A stretch of DNA of 64,000 bases from Polaribacter dokdonensis (GTDB lineage Bacteria > Bacteroidota > Bacteroidia > Flavobacteriales > Flavobacteriaceae): contig NZ_CP101505.1 of the NCBI RefSeq assembly GCF_024362345.1, forward strand, positions 206,001 to 270,000, in the 5' to 3' direction. Numbering within the stretch: the stretch's first letter is position 1; each line of letters starts with the position of its first letter. Below the pieces are notes generated by a model. The model made no database searches, was not told where the DNA came from, and saw only the letters and a program-made list of their open reading frames with translations. Shown one piece after another: positions 29,901-37,969 of the stretch. The position numbers and the translations under genes were made by a program.

Positions 29901-29936
29901 ACGCAAAGAGTAATATGTATGACAATTTAAATACAT
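26913..29936 (-). CDS. DnaE2/ImuC-like DNA polymerase III alpha subunit
   Basis: 1007 residues, shorter than replicative DnaE (about 1160) and near the DnaE2 size. The N-terminal PHP domain starts LNCHTYYSLRFG; the catalytic aspartates are in PPDFDIDFSW at about 350-359, preceded by GRGSGANSIVAYI. An OB-fold region lies at the C-terminus. It follows dinB with a three-base gap, and the pair diverges from an S24 repressor gene. This is the layout of damage-inducible mutagenesis cassettes, in which the second alpha subunit does error-prone synthesis. Confidence 0.88.
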   Translation of the reverse strand: MYLNCHTYYSLRFGTFSEIDLLQLAVKNKSNCIALTDINNTSACMNFVQQANKLNIKPVIGVDFRNGNSQQFVAIAKNNRGFQQINAYLSYFLEAKIDFPNQPKYLEDVFIIYPFEKALELNLTSFKKNEFVGVSVAEINKLRFSYLNKYKDKIVIQQQVTVRNKKDFNAHRLLRAIDKNILLSKLSKTEECLETDVMYTLQDLKNYFKDFTNVITNTENLLNACTINFGFNENRTNQNLKFYTNSFDEDCKLLKKLCAENLKKRYTKPTQKVYDRLEKELKVIVDLKFVSFFLINYDIIHFAKRNNFFHVGRGSGANSIVAYIIGITDVDPIELDLYFERFINPFRASPPDFDIDFSWKDRDIVTNYIFNRFNNVALLATYVTFKYRAIVRELGKVFGLPKEEIDKLSKGVSTLGNYSRSQKLATTTKKINQEKKSQFDSMAHLVLKYGKLIEGFPNYVSVHSAGILILDKPIHYFSATSLPPKNFPTVQFDMNIADDVGIFKFDILGQRGLAKIKDALALIKENNPDAPEIDITDIERFKNDKKINNLLKTGGAIGAYYVESPAMRGLMQKLQTQDYLGLVAASSIIRPGVSSSGMKDEFIKRHRYPEHRKNANPILLKIMPETYGVMVYQEDVMKVANQFADLTLGEADVLRRGMSGKYRSVSEFKAVENKFIENCRKKGFKDELIFEVWNQIKSFAGYAFAKGHSASYAVESYQSLFLKCYYPIEFMTAVLNNGGGFYSTEHYIHEAKMRGATIELPCINTSDHPNIVKGKTIFLGFGYLKNLEHLLIERILSSRQTEGKFLSLNNFLDRVSISIEQLTILIRINAFRFTKKPKTTLLWEATFRINGTKKNELVSQGKLFGVPHQQFKIPKLESHWLEDVYDQLELIDFTTYDYFSLVIEDYHKHIKAKDMYKYADKNVLLYGKLVTTRYNKTSTGKLMRLSTFIDVDGNYFDAVHFTNVVHLYPINGMGIYACYGKITNRFGFCSMNIIKSKKMSIALNPRC

Positions 29937-29939
29937 ACA

Positions 29940-31154
29940 TTATTGTTTTCTATGAGCTAAAACTAAAGGAGGTTCACCATTAAAAGGATTATTGAATCTG
30001 CCAATGGTTTTTGCACCCATTGCAGAAGCTCTCATAATGCTTAATTCGCCATATTTATCACGAACAGTATCCATTGCATTGTACAGATTTAGCATTTGCT
30101 GAGTATCATCAAATAAATTAATTTGATAATTACCATTTACAATATCAGATACTTTTACACCTATCAAACGTATTAATAATCTTCTTTGATATAGTTTTTG
30201 AAAAAGGTCTAAAACTGTTGGTATAATAATATGATCTGCACTTGTGTAAGGTATTTTTATTTGCTTGCTGTAAGTGTTAAAGTCTGAGTATCTAATTTTT
30301 ACACTAAAAACAGAAGCTAATTTGTTTCCCTTTCTAAGCTGATAAGCTAAATTTTCTGCCATTGCAAAAATGGTTTCTTTTAGCTTTTTTACATCTATAG
30401 TGTCTTTATTATAAGTTCTTTCTGTAGATAATGATTTGCGCTCATGATAGGTAATAATAGGAGGGTTGTCTAACCCATTTGCACGTTTCCAAATGGTTTT
30501 TCCGTTTTTGCCTAACACACTTATCATCATTTCTAAAGGCATTTCTTGTATCACTTTTACTTTATCTACACCTAGATTTCGTAAAACTTGATAGGTTTTT
30601 TCACCCACAGAAGGTATTTTTTTAATTGATAAAGGAGCTAAAAAGTCTTTTTCAAAACCCTTATTTATTAAAAGTTGATTGTTAGGTTTTGCTTCTCCTG
30701 TTGCAACTTTAGAAACAATTTTGTTTTGAGATAACCCAAAAGAAATGGGTAAACCACTTTCTTTAATAATTTTCTGACGCAATTCTGATGCATATTTATA
30801 GCTGCCAAAAAAAGCATCCATTCCAGATAAATCTGCATAAAACTCATCAATACTCGCTTTTTCAAAAACAGGAACTTTATCACTTATAATTTCTGTAACA
30901 ATATTTGAGTATTTAGAATAAATACCTGTATTGCCTCTAATAACAGCAGCTTCTGGACATAGTTTTCTGGCAATTTTCATAGACATTCCAGAATGTATAC
31001 CAAAAGCTCTAGTTTCATAACTACAAGCAGCAACAACACCTCTGTCTCCTGTACCACCTACTAAAAGCGGTTTTTTTTGAAGCCTACTATCAATCAATCG
31101 TTCACAGGAAACGAAAAAAGTATCTAAATCAAGATGTAAAATATGTTTATTCAC
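29940..31154 (-). CDS. dinB: Y-family DNA polymerase (DinB/Pol IV-like)
   Basis: 404 residues from GTG 31154. The metal-binding residues are in HLDLDTFF (Asp9, Asp11) and SIDEFYADLS (Asp103, Glu104), so the active site is intact. A helix-hairpin-helix part KKIPSVGEKTYQVLRNLG and a little-finger domain follow. The final segment does not show a clear beta-clamp motif. A TAnnTTTG element at 31159-31166 on the minus strand would place the transcript start almost at the start codon, suggesting a leaderless mRNA. It is co-transcribed with the DnaE2-like gene. Confidence 0.9.
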   Translation of the reverse strand: MNKHILHLDLDTFFVSCERLIDSRLQKKPLLVGGTGDRGVVAACSYETRAFGIHSGMSMKIARKLCPEAAVIRGNTGIYSKYSNIVTEIISDKVPVFEKASIDEFYADLSGMDAFFGSYKYASELRQKIIKESGLPISFGLSQNKIVSKVATGEAKPNNQLLINKGFEKDFLAPLSIKKIPSVGEKTYQVLRNLGVDKVKVIQEMPLEMMISVLGKNGKTIWKRANGLDNPPIITYHERKSLSTERTYNKDTIDVKKLKETIFAMAENLAYQLRKGNKLASVFSVKIRYSDFNTYSKQIKIPYTSADHIIIPTVLDLFQKLYQRRLLIRLIGVKVSDIVNGNYQINLFDDTQQMLNLYNAMDTVRDKYGELSIMRASAMGAKTIGRFNNPFNGEPPLVLAHRKQ

Positions 31155-31206
31155 ACTACAAAATTAGCTACAAATTCATACATTTGTTGCTCAATATTGT
31201 AGCATT
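31155..31206. promoter_or_regulatory. Divergent operator/promoter of the S24 repressor and dinB
   Basis: The 52-base gap contains minus-strand -7 TAATTTTG (31159-31166) and plus-strand -7 TACATTTG (31179-31186). AGCTACAA (31166-31173) and TTGTAGC (31197-31203) form an inverted repeat, and a further CTACAA lies at 31157-31162. These are plausible binding sites for the adjacent repressor. Confidence 0.5.
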
Positions 31207-31980
31207 ATGAATAATTTATCAAAAAACATTAAGCATTTAAGAAATCTTAAAAAGTTAACACAAGAAGCTTTAGCAGAAGAATTATCTGTAACTAGATCTA
31301 GAATAAGTTCTTACGAAGAGAACAGATCATCACCAACTATAGAGTTTTTAATAGATTTTTCTAAGTATTTTAAAATACCTATTGATATTATCATAAAAAA
31401 CGATTTAACAAAAGCTAATGATGTGTCTTTTATAGAGGTTGGTAATAAGCGTGTATTGTTTCCTATTGCTGTAGATAGTGAGAATGAAAACCTTATAGAG
31501 GTAATACCAGCAAAAGCTTCTGCAGGGTATTTATTAGGCTATGATGACCCTGAATATATAGAACAGTTAGAAAAGATTAAACTGCCTTTTTTACCTACAG
31601 GAAAACACAGGGCTTTTCCTATTAAAGGTGATTCTATGTTGCCTATGAAAGATGGTTCTTATGTGGTTGCAGAGTTTGTAGAAGATATAAAACAGGCAAA
31701 AAGCGGCTATTCTTATATTGTTGTTACTAAAAATGATGGTATGACCTATAAAAGGGTAGAGAATCTTATAGAAGAAAAAGGTTGCTTTTTGTTAAAGCCA
31801 GATAATCCTTCATATCAATCTTATCAAGTGCCAATTTCTGAGGTTCTAGAGCTTTGGAAGTTTACATGCAGTATTAATACTCAAGAATATGAAGAGCATG
31901 AATTAAAGATTAGTAGTATTATTAATATGTTTCAAAATTTAGGGGTAGAGTTAGCTTCGCTTAATAAATTAAGCAGGTAA
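31207..31980 (+). CDS. XRE-S24 (LexA-like) self-cleaving repressor
   Basis: 257 residues. The N-terminal helix-turn-helix of XRE type is at about 8-60. The S24 peptidase part has Ser143 in KGDSMLPM and the general-base lysine Lys182 in MTYKRVE, with a candidate Ala-Gly cleavage site at 106-107 (KASAGY). These are the features of RecA-stimulated autocleaving repressors. Its divergent position relative to dinB and the DnaE2-like gene makes it their probable repressor, relieved on DNA damage. It differs from classical LexA by its XRE-type DNA-binding domain. Confidence 0.88.
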   Translation: MNNLSKNIKHLRNLKKLTQEALAEELSVTRSRISSYEENRSSPTIEFLIDFSKYFKIPIDIIIKNDLTKANDVSFIEVGNKRVLFPIAVDSENENLIEVIPAKASAGYLLGYDDPEYIEQLEKIKLPFLPTGKHRAFPIKGDSMLPMKDGSYVVAEFVEDIKQAKSGYSYIVVTKNDGMTYKRVENLIEEKGCFLLKPDNPSYQSYQVPISEVLELWKFTCSINTQEYEEHELKISSIINMFQNLGVELASLNKLSR

Positions 31981-31997
31981 ATTAGAGGCGTAGTTTA

Positions 31998-32170
31998 TTA
32001 ATCTTTTATTTCTAACCATTCTTTATAAGTAACAACTCGTTTTTCGCTGTTAGATTTCGTTTTTCAGCTCCAAACCTGCATTGTGTAAAAACAAGAACTT
32101 TAGCATAAAACTCAATTGATTTTTCTAAATTCTCAACATATAAATGTGTTTCATAAAGTCCTTTTATCAT
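31998..32170 (-). pseudogene. Remnant of a VOC/glyoxalase-family gene
   Basis: The minus strand from ATG 32170 reads MIKGLYETHLYVENLEKSIE, the classic start of a VOC protein, and continues FYAKVL. It then turns into unrelated sequence. Another frame ends RVVTYKEWLEIKD at 31998, which looks like the family's C-terminus. The full family is about 120-150 residues, so the middle is missing and the frame is broken. The next gene also has a VOC-like domain, which may have shared its ancestry or not. Confidence 0.65.
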
Positions 32171-32246
32171 AGGAGTTCTTGTTTTTTAGGCGAAATAGAA
32201 AATTATTACTGGTTTTTGTAAGTAGGGTAGTACTAGTTTTTTTAGA

Positions 32247-33080
32247 TTATAAATATATAATTAATGGCAAATCTGGTCTTAAATCAAAAGATTTTCCTTG
32301 AAAATTATTGTCAAAATAGAGTTTCATTAAATGTTCTTTACCTTTTTTAACTGTTAAATTTTCAATTTCATTTACAGCCTTAATGGTTGCAGTATTCGTG
32401 TTTAAATTATCTGAAGTAATTTCAATTTTAGTTATTTTTTTTGCTCCATTAGGATGTTTATAGAACGTCCTCCAAATTGCGTGTTCTTCAGGAATATTCT
32501 TTAAATCAGATAACGTTTCAAACCTTTCGAATTCCATTTCTGGGTAAACCACAAAAATTGAAGGCTCTTTAAGTTCTATGTTTGAGTTTTTGGCTGCATA
32601 TATATTCATATGCTCATCCATCCAATCTTGATGATAAGCAACTTTTTTAAAAGGTATTTTTTCTATGTAATAGCCTTTTACTTTAAGAGCTAGGCTAAAA
32701 GGAGATGCTCCATTTTTATTAAAGTTGGCTCTTTTTGTAAAGTCTAAATCTTTATTCTTTTCATTGTTTTGTTCTAATTCATTTTGGTCGTAGACAAAAA
32801 TGAATTCGAGATAGCTATTTAAAAAACGAAAATATCTACCAGAAGTACCCTGGCCTATATGCACTGCTGAAAGTGAGTCAGGTACAGCTGTAAACCCAAT
32901 TTCTCTAAGTTTATTTTTAGCTTTTTCTGGTTGTTTAACCCAGATGTTAAAATGATCAAGTTCTAAGTCACTTGAAACATTTTTACTTATTTCAATTGGC
33001 TTTATTGTATTTTTTTTGTCTTTACAAGCGTATAAATTAAATACTAAAACTAAGACTACAAGTTTGTAAAAAAGTTTCAT
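32247..33080 (-). CDS. Lipoprotein with a VOC/glyoxalase-like domain
   Basis: 277 residues with lipobox FNLYAC at about residue 19. The mature part begins LELDHFNIWVKQPEKAKNKL, followed by GQGTSGRYFRFLNSYLEFIFV, matching the glyoxalase-like VOC fold in which one domain carries metal and substrate sites. The predicted location is the envelope, which is unusual for VOC proteins. The substrate is unknown. It is located beside the VOC pseudogene on the same strand. Confidence 0.72.
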   Translation of the reverse strand: MKLFYKLVVLVLVFNLYACKDKKNTIKPIEISKNVSSDLELDHFNIWVKQPEKAKNKLREIGFTAVPDSLSAVHIGQGTSGRYFRFLNSYLEFIFVYDQNELEQNNEKNKDLDFTKRANFNKNGASPFSLALKVKGYYIEKIPFKKVAYHQDWMDEHMNIYAAKNSNIELKEPSIFVVYPEMEFERFETLSDLKNIPEEHAIWRTFYKHPNGAKKITKIEITSDNLNTNTATIKAVNEIENLTVKKGKEHLMKLYFDNNFQGKSFDLRPDLPLIIYL

Positions 33081-33212
33081 TTTAATATGCTATTCATTTT
33101 CCATGTGGTAGTTTAAAGAACTAAGTTAGTAAAGTAGAAGCAAATCAATTAATTACTATGCTAAATTCGTAAGTGGAGTAGTAGCAGTAATTACTTAAAT
33201 ATAGTAATTGTT

Positions 33213-33680
33213 TTAATTAGAGGTATTTATTATTTCGAATTTCCAACCTTTCTCTATTTTATGATTTTTATTAATATTTGGCGATTTTATTCCTGCATAT
33301 ATCATTCCTGCTGCAGGTAAAACCAACCAATAAGCTGTAGAATCTACCAATACACCAATTAAAACTCCTAAACCAGCTGTTACAGAACCTACATAAATAA
33401 GAAACCCAGAGGTAAGTAGAGATGTTAGAAGAGGATCTCGTTTCAACTCTTCAATATCGGCTAAATTTATCTCAGAGTTATTAATAATTATGTTATTGTT
33501 TTCTAATTTAAAACGACCACTAATTTTTTCTCCATCAAAAGTTTTTAGTTGTATTCTTTTATTTTCTTTGATAACCTTTTCTTTATTGGTTTTTAAGTTG
33601 GTTATTTTAAGTGCCTTGTTTTGTGACAGGGTTACATTGAAAAACAAGATGCTTAAAACAAAAAATAATAGCTTTTTCAT
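33213..33680 (-). CDS. Exported protein with a hydrophobic hairpin
   Basis: 155 residues with a signal peptide ending VTLSQ. The N-terminal mature part resembles a short beta domain (TFDGEKISGRFKLENNNI), followed by two hydrophobic segments (about 90-112 and 115-132) rich in glycine and alanine. I do not recognise the family. It is the last chromosomal gene before the cassette array, which starts about 120 bases upstream of it. Confidence 0.6.
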   Translation of the reverse strand: MKKLLFFVLSILFFNVTLSQNKALKITNLKTNKEKVIKENKRIQLKTFDGEKISGRFKLENNNIIINNSEINLADIEELKRDPLLTSLLTSGFLIYVGSVTAGLGVLIGVLVDSTAYWLVLPAAGMIYAGIKSPNINKNHKIEKGWKFEIINTSN

Positions 33681-33801
33681 GTGATGTTATTTTCTACAAG
33701 TTATAAAAATTAAAAAATATGGATTTAGGCAAATTATAAATGATAAAATAATTAATCCAATTCCGATTTTTGATTTCATAGTTTTTTCAGTCCGTAAATA
33801 G

Positions 33802-33934
33802 ATACAACGTTTTTGTGTATCATTTCGTTGCGTGTTTAAGCACTAAAGTTAGCAAATAAAACACAGATAGAAAGTCCGAAAGGATTTTCGTAAGTATACA
33901 TGTACCAAACAATCCATTTTATACGGTGTTGTAA
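33802..33934 (-). repeat. attC-like site 1 (distal end of array)
   Basis: 133 bases from ATACAAC to GTTGTAA. The central stem is near GAAAGTCC/GGATTTTC with mismatches. It is the last site before ordinary chromosome. Its right core is complementary to TTTACAAC at 34508-34515 across the first cassette. Confidence 0.8.
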
Positions 33935-33964
33935 ACAGTTTTTTTGTTTTCATTTTTAGCCAAT

Positions 33965-34348
33965 CTATTCCATTTTTTGGAAATAATGATTTGTATCGGC
34001 ATTCATTATGATTTTTGGTTGTTCAAATAATCTATTTACAAAATAAGTATAGTGTCCAGCTTTTCCGTTTCTATTTTCATAATGTAGTTCAATTTCAGTT
34101 TCAAATATTCCGTAATTGACTTTGTAAGTTCCAACTCCAAAAAAATTACTTGATAATGTTCTATCAAGTTTCAGAGTTAAAGTGTCTGGTTTATGAGGTG
34201 ATTCAATGCAACAGATTTTCTTTTGATAATTTTTATTAATATAGATACCTGCAATATCATTCTTCATCAAAGGTATGTTTCCATTGCACTGTAAAATAAA
34301 AATTAGTACGATTAAAACTCCGCTAATTTTAATTGCTATTCTTTTCAT
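33965..34348 (-). CDS. Cassette 1: small lipoprotein
   Basis: 127 residues with lipoprotein signal ISGVLIVLIFILQC, Cys at about 22. The mature part has alternating short strands (TLKLDRTLSSNFFGVGTYKV, YGIFETEIELHY), suggesting a small beta-sandwich or lipocalin-like domain, but no family is recognised. It is the most distal cassette of the array, with its stop 31 bases from the core of site 1. Confidence 0.65.
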   Translation of the reverse strand: MKRIAIKISGVLIVLIFILQCNGNIPLMKNDIAGIYINKNYQKKICCIESPHKPDTLTLKLDRTLSSNFFGVGTYKVNYGIFETEIELHYENRNGKAGHYTYFVNRLFEQPKIIMNADTNHYFQKME

Positions 34349-34484
34349 TTTTTCGGTTTTTCTTAACCTCTTTTTTAATCACACTTTTTCGAGCCCATTC
34401 TGTTAATTCAGAATTTGGGTTTTGAGTTTGTTCGTCAAGTTCGGTTTCAGTTAAATCGTTAAAATTCTTCCTTGTAATATGAAT
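34329..34484 (-). CDS. Possible small second gene or remnant in cassette 1
   Basis: An open frame with no ATG lies upstream of the lipoprotein gene and overlaps it by 20 bases. It encodes about 51 residues containing FNDLTETELDEQTQNPNSEL and TEWARKS, protein-like in composition. The frame is closed by TAA at 34488-34490, so only a rare start such as ATT at 34484 could be used. It may be a truncated gene. Confidence 0.3.
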   Translation of the reverse strand: MHITRKNFNDLTETELDEQTQNPNSELTEWARKSVIKKEVKKNRKNEKNSN

Positions 34485-34508
34485 GCTTTATTACATTTCT
34501 TAAATTGT

Positions 34509-34640
34509 TTACAACGTATTTGTTTATTCTTAGTTGCGTGGTTGCCCAAGTAAGTTAACAAACATTTACGAATCCGATAGAATTCCGCAGGAATTTTCGC
34601 AAGTAGGCGAACCAGCAATTAATTATAAACGGTGTTGCCA
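34509..34640 (-). repeat. attC-like site 2
   Basis: 132 bases from TTACAAC to GTTGCCA. The apex stem is GAATTCC/GGAATTTTC around GCA. It contains the stop codon of the MutS-like gene. Confidence 0.85.
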
Positions 34641-36292
34641 GTAGTGTTTTTTGCTACATATGTTTTATCTAATTCTTTTGCTAATTCGATTGCTTCCTTC
34701 ACAACTTCTTTTGGGTAATTATTAATTTCAAGTATTCTAATTGCATTTCTATTTCTTAGTTTTCCTTCTTTCAGTTTGTAATCAAAACCTACTGTTTTCT
34801 CGTTTACTGTTTCGCTGAAGTGATACAGCTCATATTCGTTAGAAAGCATATCTGTCAATTCTATGTCGTGAGTTGAAACCAATATTTTATTATTATTCTT
34901 TGTTAAAGCAGATAGAATAGATTTCCCAGCAGAAATACGCTCTATTGTATTTGTACCTTTAAATATTTCATCTAAAAGAAATAAGTTTTTATTTCCTTTT
35001 GCACTCTCATTAAGCATTTCTTTAATGGTTAATACTTCTTCAAAATAATAACTTTTGTCATTCATTAAATCATCACTTATTCTGATAGCCGAAAACACTT
35101 TTAACAAAGGAAAAGTCATTGATTTTGCAAAACAAGTATTAATTGTAAATCCAGTTATAACATTTAGTCCAATTGCACGAATAAAAGACGTTTTTCCAGA
35201 CATATTTGAACCTGTAAGAAGTATGGATTTTTCAGATATTTTTATGCTGTTAGTTGTGCAATTAAAAATTAAAGGATGACTGATCTCTTCAACAATGATT
35301 TTATCTCCATCATTAATAATTGGTAAACAGAATGTTTTAACTCCGTTTCTTAAAGACGCTATTGAAATTAGCATATCAATATGCCCAACAAATTTAAAGA
35401 CATTTTCTATGTCGCCTCTTTTGTTATTTAACCTTTTTAAAACTCCAAATAATAATAAGGGCTCAAGCAAAAACATTGTTTTAAAGATCTCAAATACAAA
35501 CCAAGCTATGATTTCAAATTCTCCTTGAAGTTTGGCTTCAAGTGAAAAAAATGACATTCTATTTTTAACTTCATTTATTAATTTGATGGACTTTGGTAAG
35601 TCAGGATTTATCTTTTTAAACAATGAGTTGGTAAATAAATGAGAAGCCACATTATTAAGCCTTAAAAGTTGTGGAATTGAATTTACATACTGAATTAAAT
35701 TATTTTTATTCCAATAATGTAATACAAAATTCACACAGAAGACGCCTAATAAAACTATAAAAAATTTAGGGTCGAAAAAGGCGAAAATCAATGAAAATAA
35801 ACTTGTTAACGACAATAATTTTATAACAAAAAACCATTTTGGTGGCTTAATATGCTCGTCTTGAAATAATGTAGTTATGTAGTAGGCATCTTTATGTTTT
35901 AGTTTTTCAAACTTTTTTTGAACCGAAACTCTTAATTCTGGATTTTTCGATAATTCAGTTATTATTTCTTCGTTCAGTTTGGTTTGCTTTTCATTTACTT
36001 TTATTGTCCGAAGATTATTGTAAAAGTATTGTTGACCAACTTTTGAATTAGTTCGGTCAAGAAACATAAATAAGTCATCAAAATCCAAGTCGTTACAGGT
36101 TTTGTCTGATAATACTTGATGTGCTTTTGAATTATCTTTTTTTCTGAAGTATTTTTCAATGGCTTCAAAGTCAAAGGAATCATCTTTCAGTTTTCCAAAT
36201 GATTCTTTTAACCTTTGATTTAACTCTTTTTTTCTATTGAATTTTATTTGAGAAAAAGTGTATTTAATTCGAAAAATTATGTCTTTAATCAT
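34619..36292 (-). CDS. Cassette 2: membrane-anchored MutS-like ATPase
   Basis: 557 residues. A cytosolic N-terminal part is followed by two transmembrane helices at about 153-171 and 175-193, then a MutS-type ATPase domain: Walker A GSNMSGKT at 361-368, Walker B LLDEIFKGTN at about 439-448 and STHDIEL. The mismatch-recognition and connector domains of MutS are absent. Such membrane MutS relatives are known in Bacteroidota, but their role is not established. The last six residues (GNTVYN) and the stop come from the attC-like site. It is the sole gene of its cassette. Confidence 0.82.
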   Translation of the reverse strand: MIKDIIFRIKYTFSQIKFNRKKELNQRLKESFGKLKDDSFDFEAIEKYFRKKDNSKAHQVLSDKTCNDLDFDDLFMFLDRTNSKVGQQYFYNNLRTIKVNEKQTKLNEEIITELSKNPELRVSVQKKFEKLKHKDAYYITTLFQDEHIKPPKWFFVIKLLSLTSLFSLIFAFFDPKFFIVLLGVFCVNFVLHYWNKNNLIQYVNSIPQLLRLNNVASHLFTNSLFKKINPDLPKSIKLINEVKNRMSFFSLEAKLQGEFEIIAWFVFEIFKTMFLLEPLLLFGVLKRLNNKRGDIENVFKFVGHIDMLISIASLRNGVKTFCLPIINDGDKIIVEEISHPLIFNCTTNSIKISEKSILLTGSNMSGKTSFIRAIGLNVITGFTINTCFAKSMTFPLLKVFSAIRISDDLMNDKSYYFEEVLTIKEMLNESAKGNKNLFLLDEIFKGTNTIERISAGKSILSALTKNNNKILVSTHDIELTDMLSNEYELYHFSETVNEKTVGFDYKLKEGKLRNRNAIRILEINNYPKEVVKEAIELAKELDKTYVAKNTTGNTVYN

Positions 36293-36386
36293 TAAACAAT
36301 TAGTGTAGGATTTCTATTTAATGTTACAAAAAATGTTCAGTTTATTGTTCATTTGATTAATTTTAACAAGGTGTTTTTTACATTAC

Positions 36387-36521
36387 TGGCAATGTGTTCG
36401 TGTGATGATGTGTTGAGTTGACTAGGAACTAAGTTAGTAAAAGGAAACGAACCTTAGGGAAATCCGTATAATTTTCCGAGTACATACAGACCCAAGCAAT
36501 TAATTATACACGGGGTTGTGT
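36387..36521 (-). repeat. attC-like site 3
   Basis: 135 bases from TGGCAAT to GTTGTGT. Left core ends AAT rather than AAC, and the apex stem is imperfect. The right end pairs with ACACAAC at 39035 across the three-gene cassette. Confidence 0.8.
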
Positions 36522-36525
36522 GTAG

Positions 36526-37044
36526 TTAGTTTTTGATTTCATTTTCTATATCAACCAATTTCAACTCCTTATGGTAGGTATCAATTCTTGAATAGGCGGT
36601 TCCATCTATTAATAAGATAACAATTAGCATAGCAATCGTTGTGATACTAATTGCACGCCAAGTTGGTGTATTAATAAAAATAATTGACAAGGCTGCTACA
36701 ATGATTATAATCGGAATAGTCTTAAAAACTATTGTATTATATTCTTTAAGAGTTGCTTCGGTACGAATGATTTCTGATTCTATGAATGTGGAAATATCTT
36801 TATTGTAAGCAGTTTCAAATTGTGTAATCCTTGACTTATTGGTGAAAAATAATCCAAGTCCTATGGTTATAAGCAGAACACCTGATACCACAGTCGGAAT
36901 TATGTATGCTCTTGCTACATCTGTTTTTCCAAGTTGCCAAAATCCTATACTTGCTGAAATAAATACAATTCCGAAAAGAATGAAAAATGGAGTTGAGAAT
37001 AATTCGGATTTTGCCCAGTCTGTTGCCGTTTTTAATATATCCAT
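36526..37044 (-). CDS. Cassette 3, third gene: membrane protein
   Basis: 172 residues with four predicted transmembrane segments: about 16-34, 42-66, 106-124 and 128-146. A charged loop (TQFETAYNKDISTF) separates the two pairs. No family is recognised. The start lies four bases after the AraC-type gene, so it is the last gene of an SDR-AraC-membrane protein operon carried in one cassette. Confidence 0.65.
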   Translation of the reverse strand: MDILKTATDWAKSELFSTPFFILFGIVFISASIGFWQLGKTDVARAYIIPTVVSGVLLITIGLGLFFTNKSRITQFETAYNKDISTFIESEIIRTEATLKEYNTIVFKTIPIIIIVAALSIIFINTPTWRAISITTIAMLIVILLIDGTAYSRIDTYHKELKLVDIENEIKN

Positions 37045-37048
37045 AATT

Positions 37049-37960
37049 TTAATTTAATTTATATTTTTCTCTGTATTCCGTTGGACTTATACCTTCTTTC
37101 TTTTTAAATAATCTTGAAAAATATTGTGGGTATTCGAACCCCAACTCATAAGCTACTTCTGAAATACTTTTATTCGGTTTCAATAAAATATTTTTTGCTT
37201 CATCAATTAAACGCAAGTGTAAATGTTCGGTAGTCGTTTTTCCTGTTTCTTTTTTAAGTGTATCACTTAAATAGCGTTGAGAAACTGACATTTTATTAGC
37301 TATTTGTTTTATGTTTGGAATACCTTTTTCTTGTAGCTGTCCTAATTCAAAATATTCAGACAATAGTAGATTAAATCGCTCCAACAAGTTATTTGATAAT
37401 TCTTTTCTATTCAAAAACTGTCTTTCATAAAATCGATTGGAATACTTAAAAAGCGTACTTAATTGAGAAATGATAATTTCTTTGCTAAATTCATCTTGAT
37501 TGTTCTGGTATTCTATTTCAATATTTGCAACTATAGATTCTATTTGCTTTTCTTCTTTTGGCGAAAGATGTAATGCTTCATTTACTGAATAGGAAAAGAA
37601 ACCGTATTTTTTTATTTGTTGTGCTAATTCTGTTCCTTTTAAAAAATCTTCGTGGAAGTTTATTGAAAAGCCTTTTCGCTCAAAAACCACGCTACTGTCC
37701 CATTGTAGAATTTGCCTTGGAGCAATGAAAATTAACGCTCCATTGGTAAAATCATATTTTGTTCGTCCGTAGTTTAAGTCGCCTTTTACAAATTTCTTTA
37801 AGCTAATGGAATAGCAATCGTTTGTAATTGGTGGTGAACTTTCTTTTGGACAAGGTAGAAATCCATCCCCTTTTGAGTTGAAAACACTCAACATAGGGTG
37901 TTCTGGTCTCGGCAGTTCCAAATAATCTAAATAGGATGATACTGTTTTAAAATGTTGCAT
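37049..37960 (-). CDS. Cassette 3, second gene: AraC-family transcription regulator
   Basis: 303 residues. The N-terminal half is a cupin-like effector domain. The C-terminal 100 residues hold two helix-turn-helix units: IKQIANKMSVSQRYLSDTLK and ISEVAYELGFEYPQYFSRLF, then KKEGISPTEYR, the AraC signature. It should bind DNA and probably regulates its own operon, since the SDR gene lies nine bases upstream of it. Regulators are uncommon in typical integron cassettes. Confidence 0.9.
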   Translation of the reverse strand: MQHFKTVSSYLDYLELPRPEHPMLSVFNSKGDGFLPCPKESSPPITNDCYSISLKKFVKGDLNYGRTKYDFTNGALIFIAPRQILQWDSSVVFERKGFSINFHEDFLKGTELAQQIKKYGFFSYSVNEALHLSPKEEKQIESIVANIEIEYQNNQDEFSKEIIISQLSTLFKYSNRFYERQFLNRKELSNNLLERFNLLLSEYFELGQLQEKGIPNIKQIANKMSVSQRYLSDTLKKETGKTTTEHLHLRLIDEAKNILLKPNKSISEVAYELGFEYPQYFSRLFKKKEGISPTEYREKYKLN

Positions 37961-37969
37961 AATACAAAT

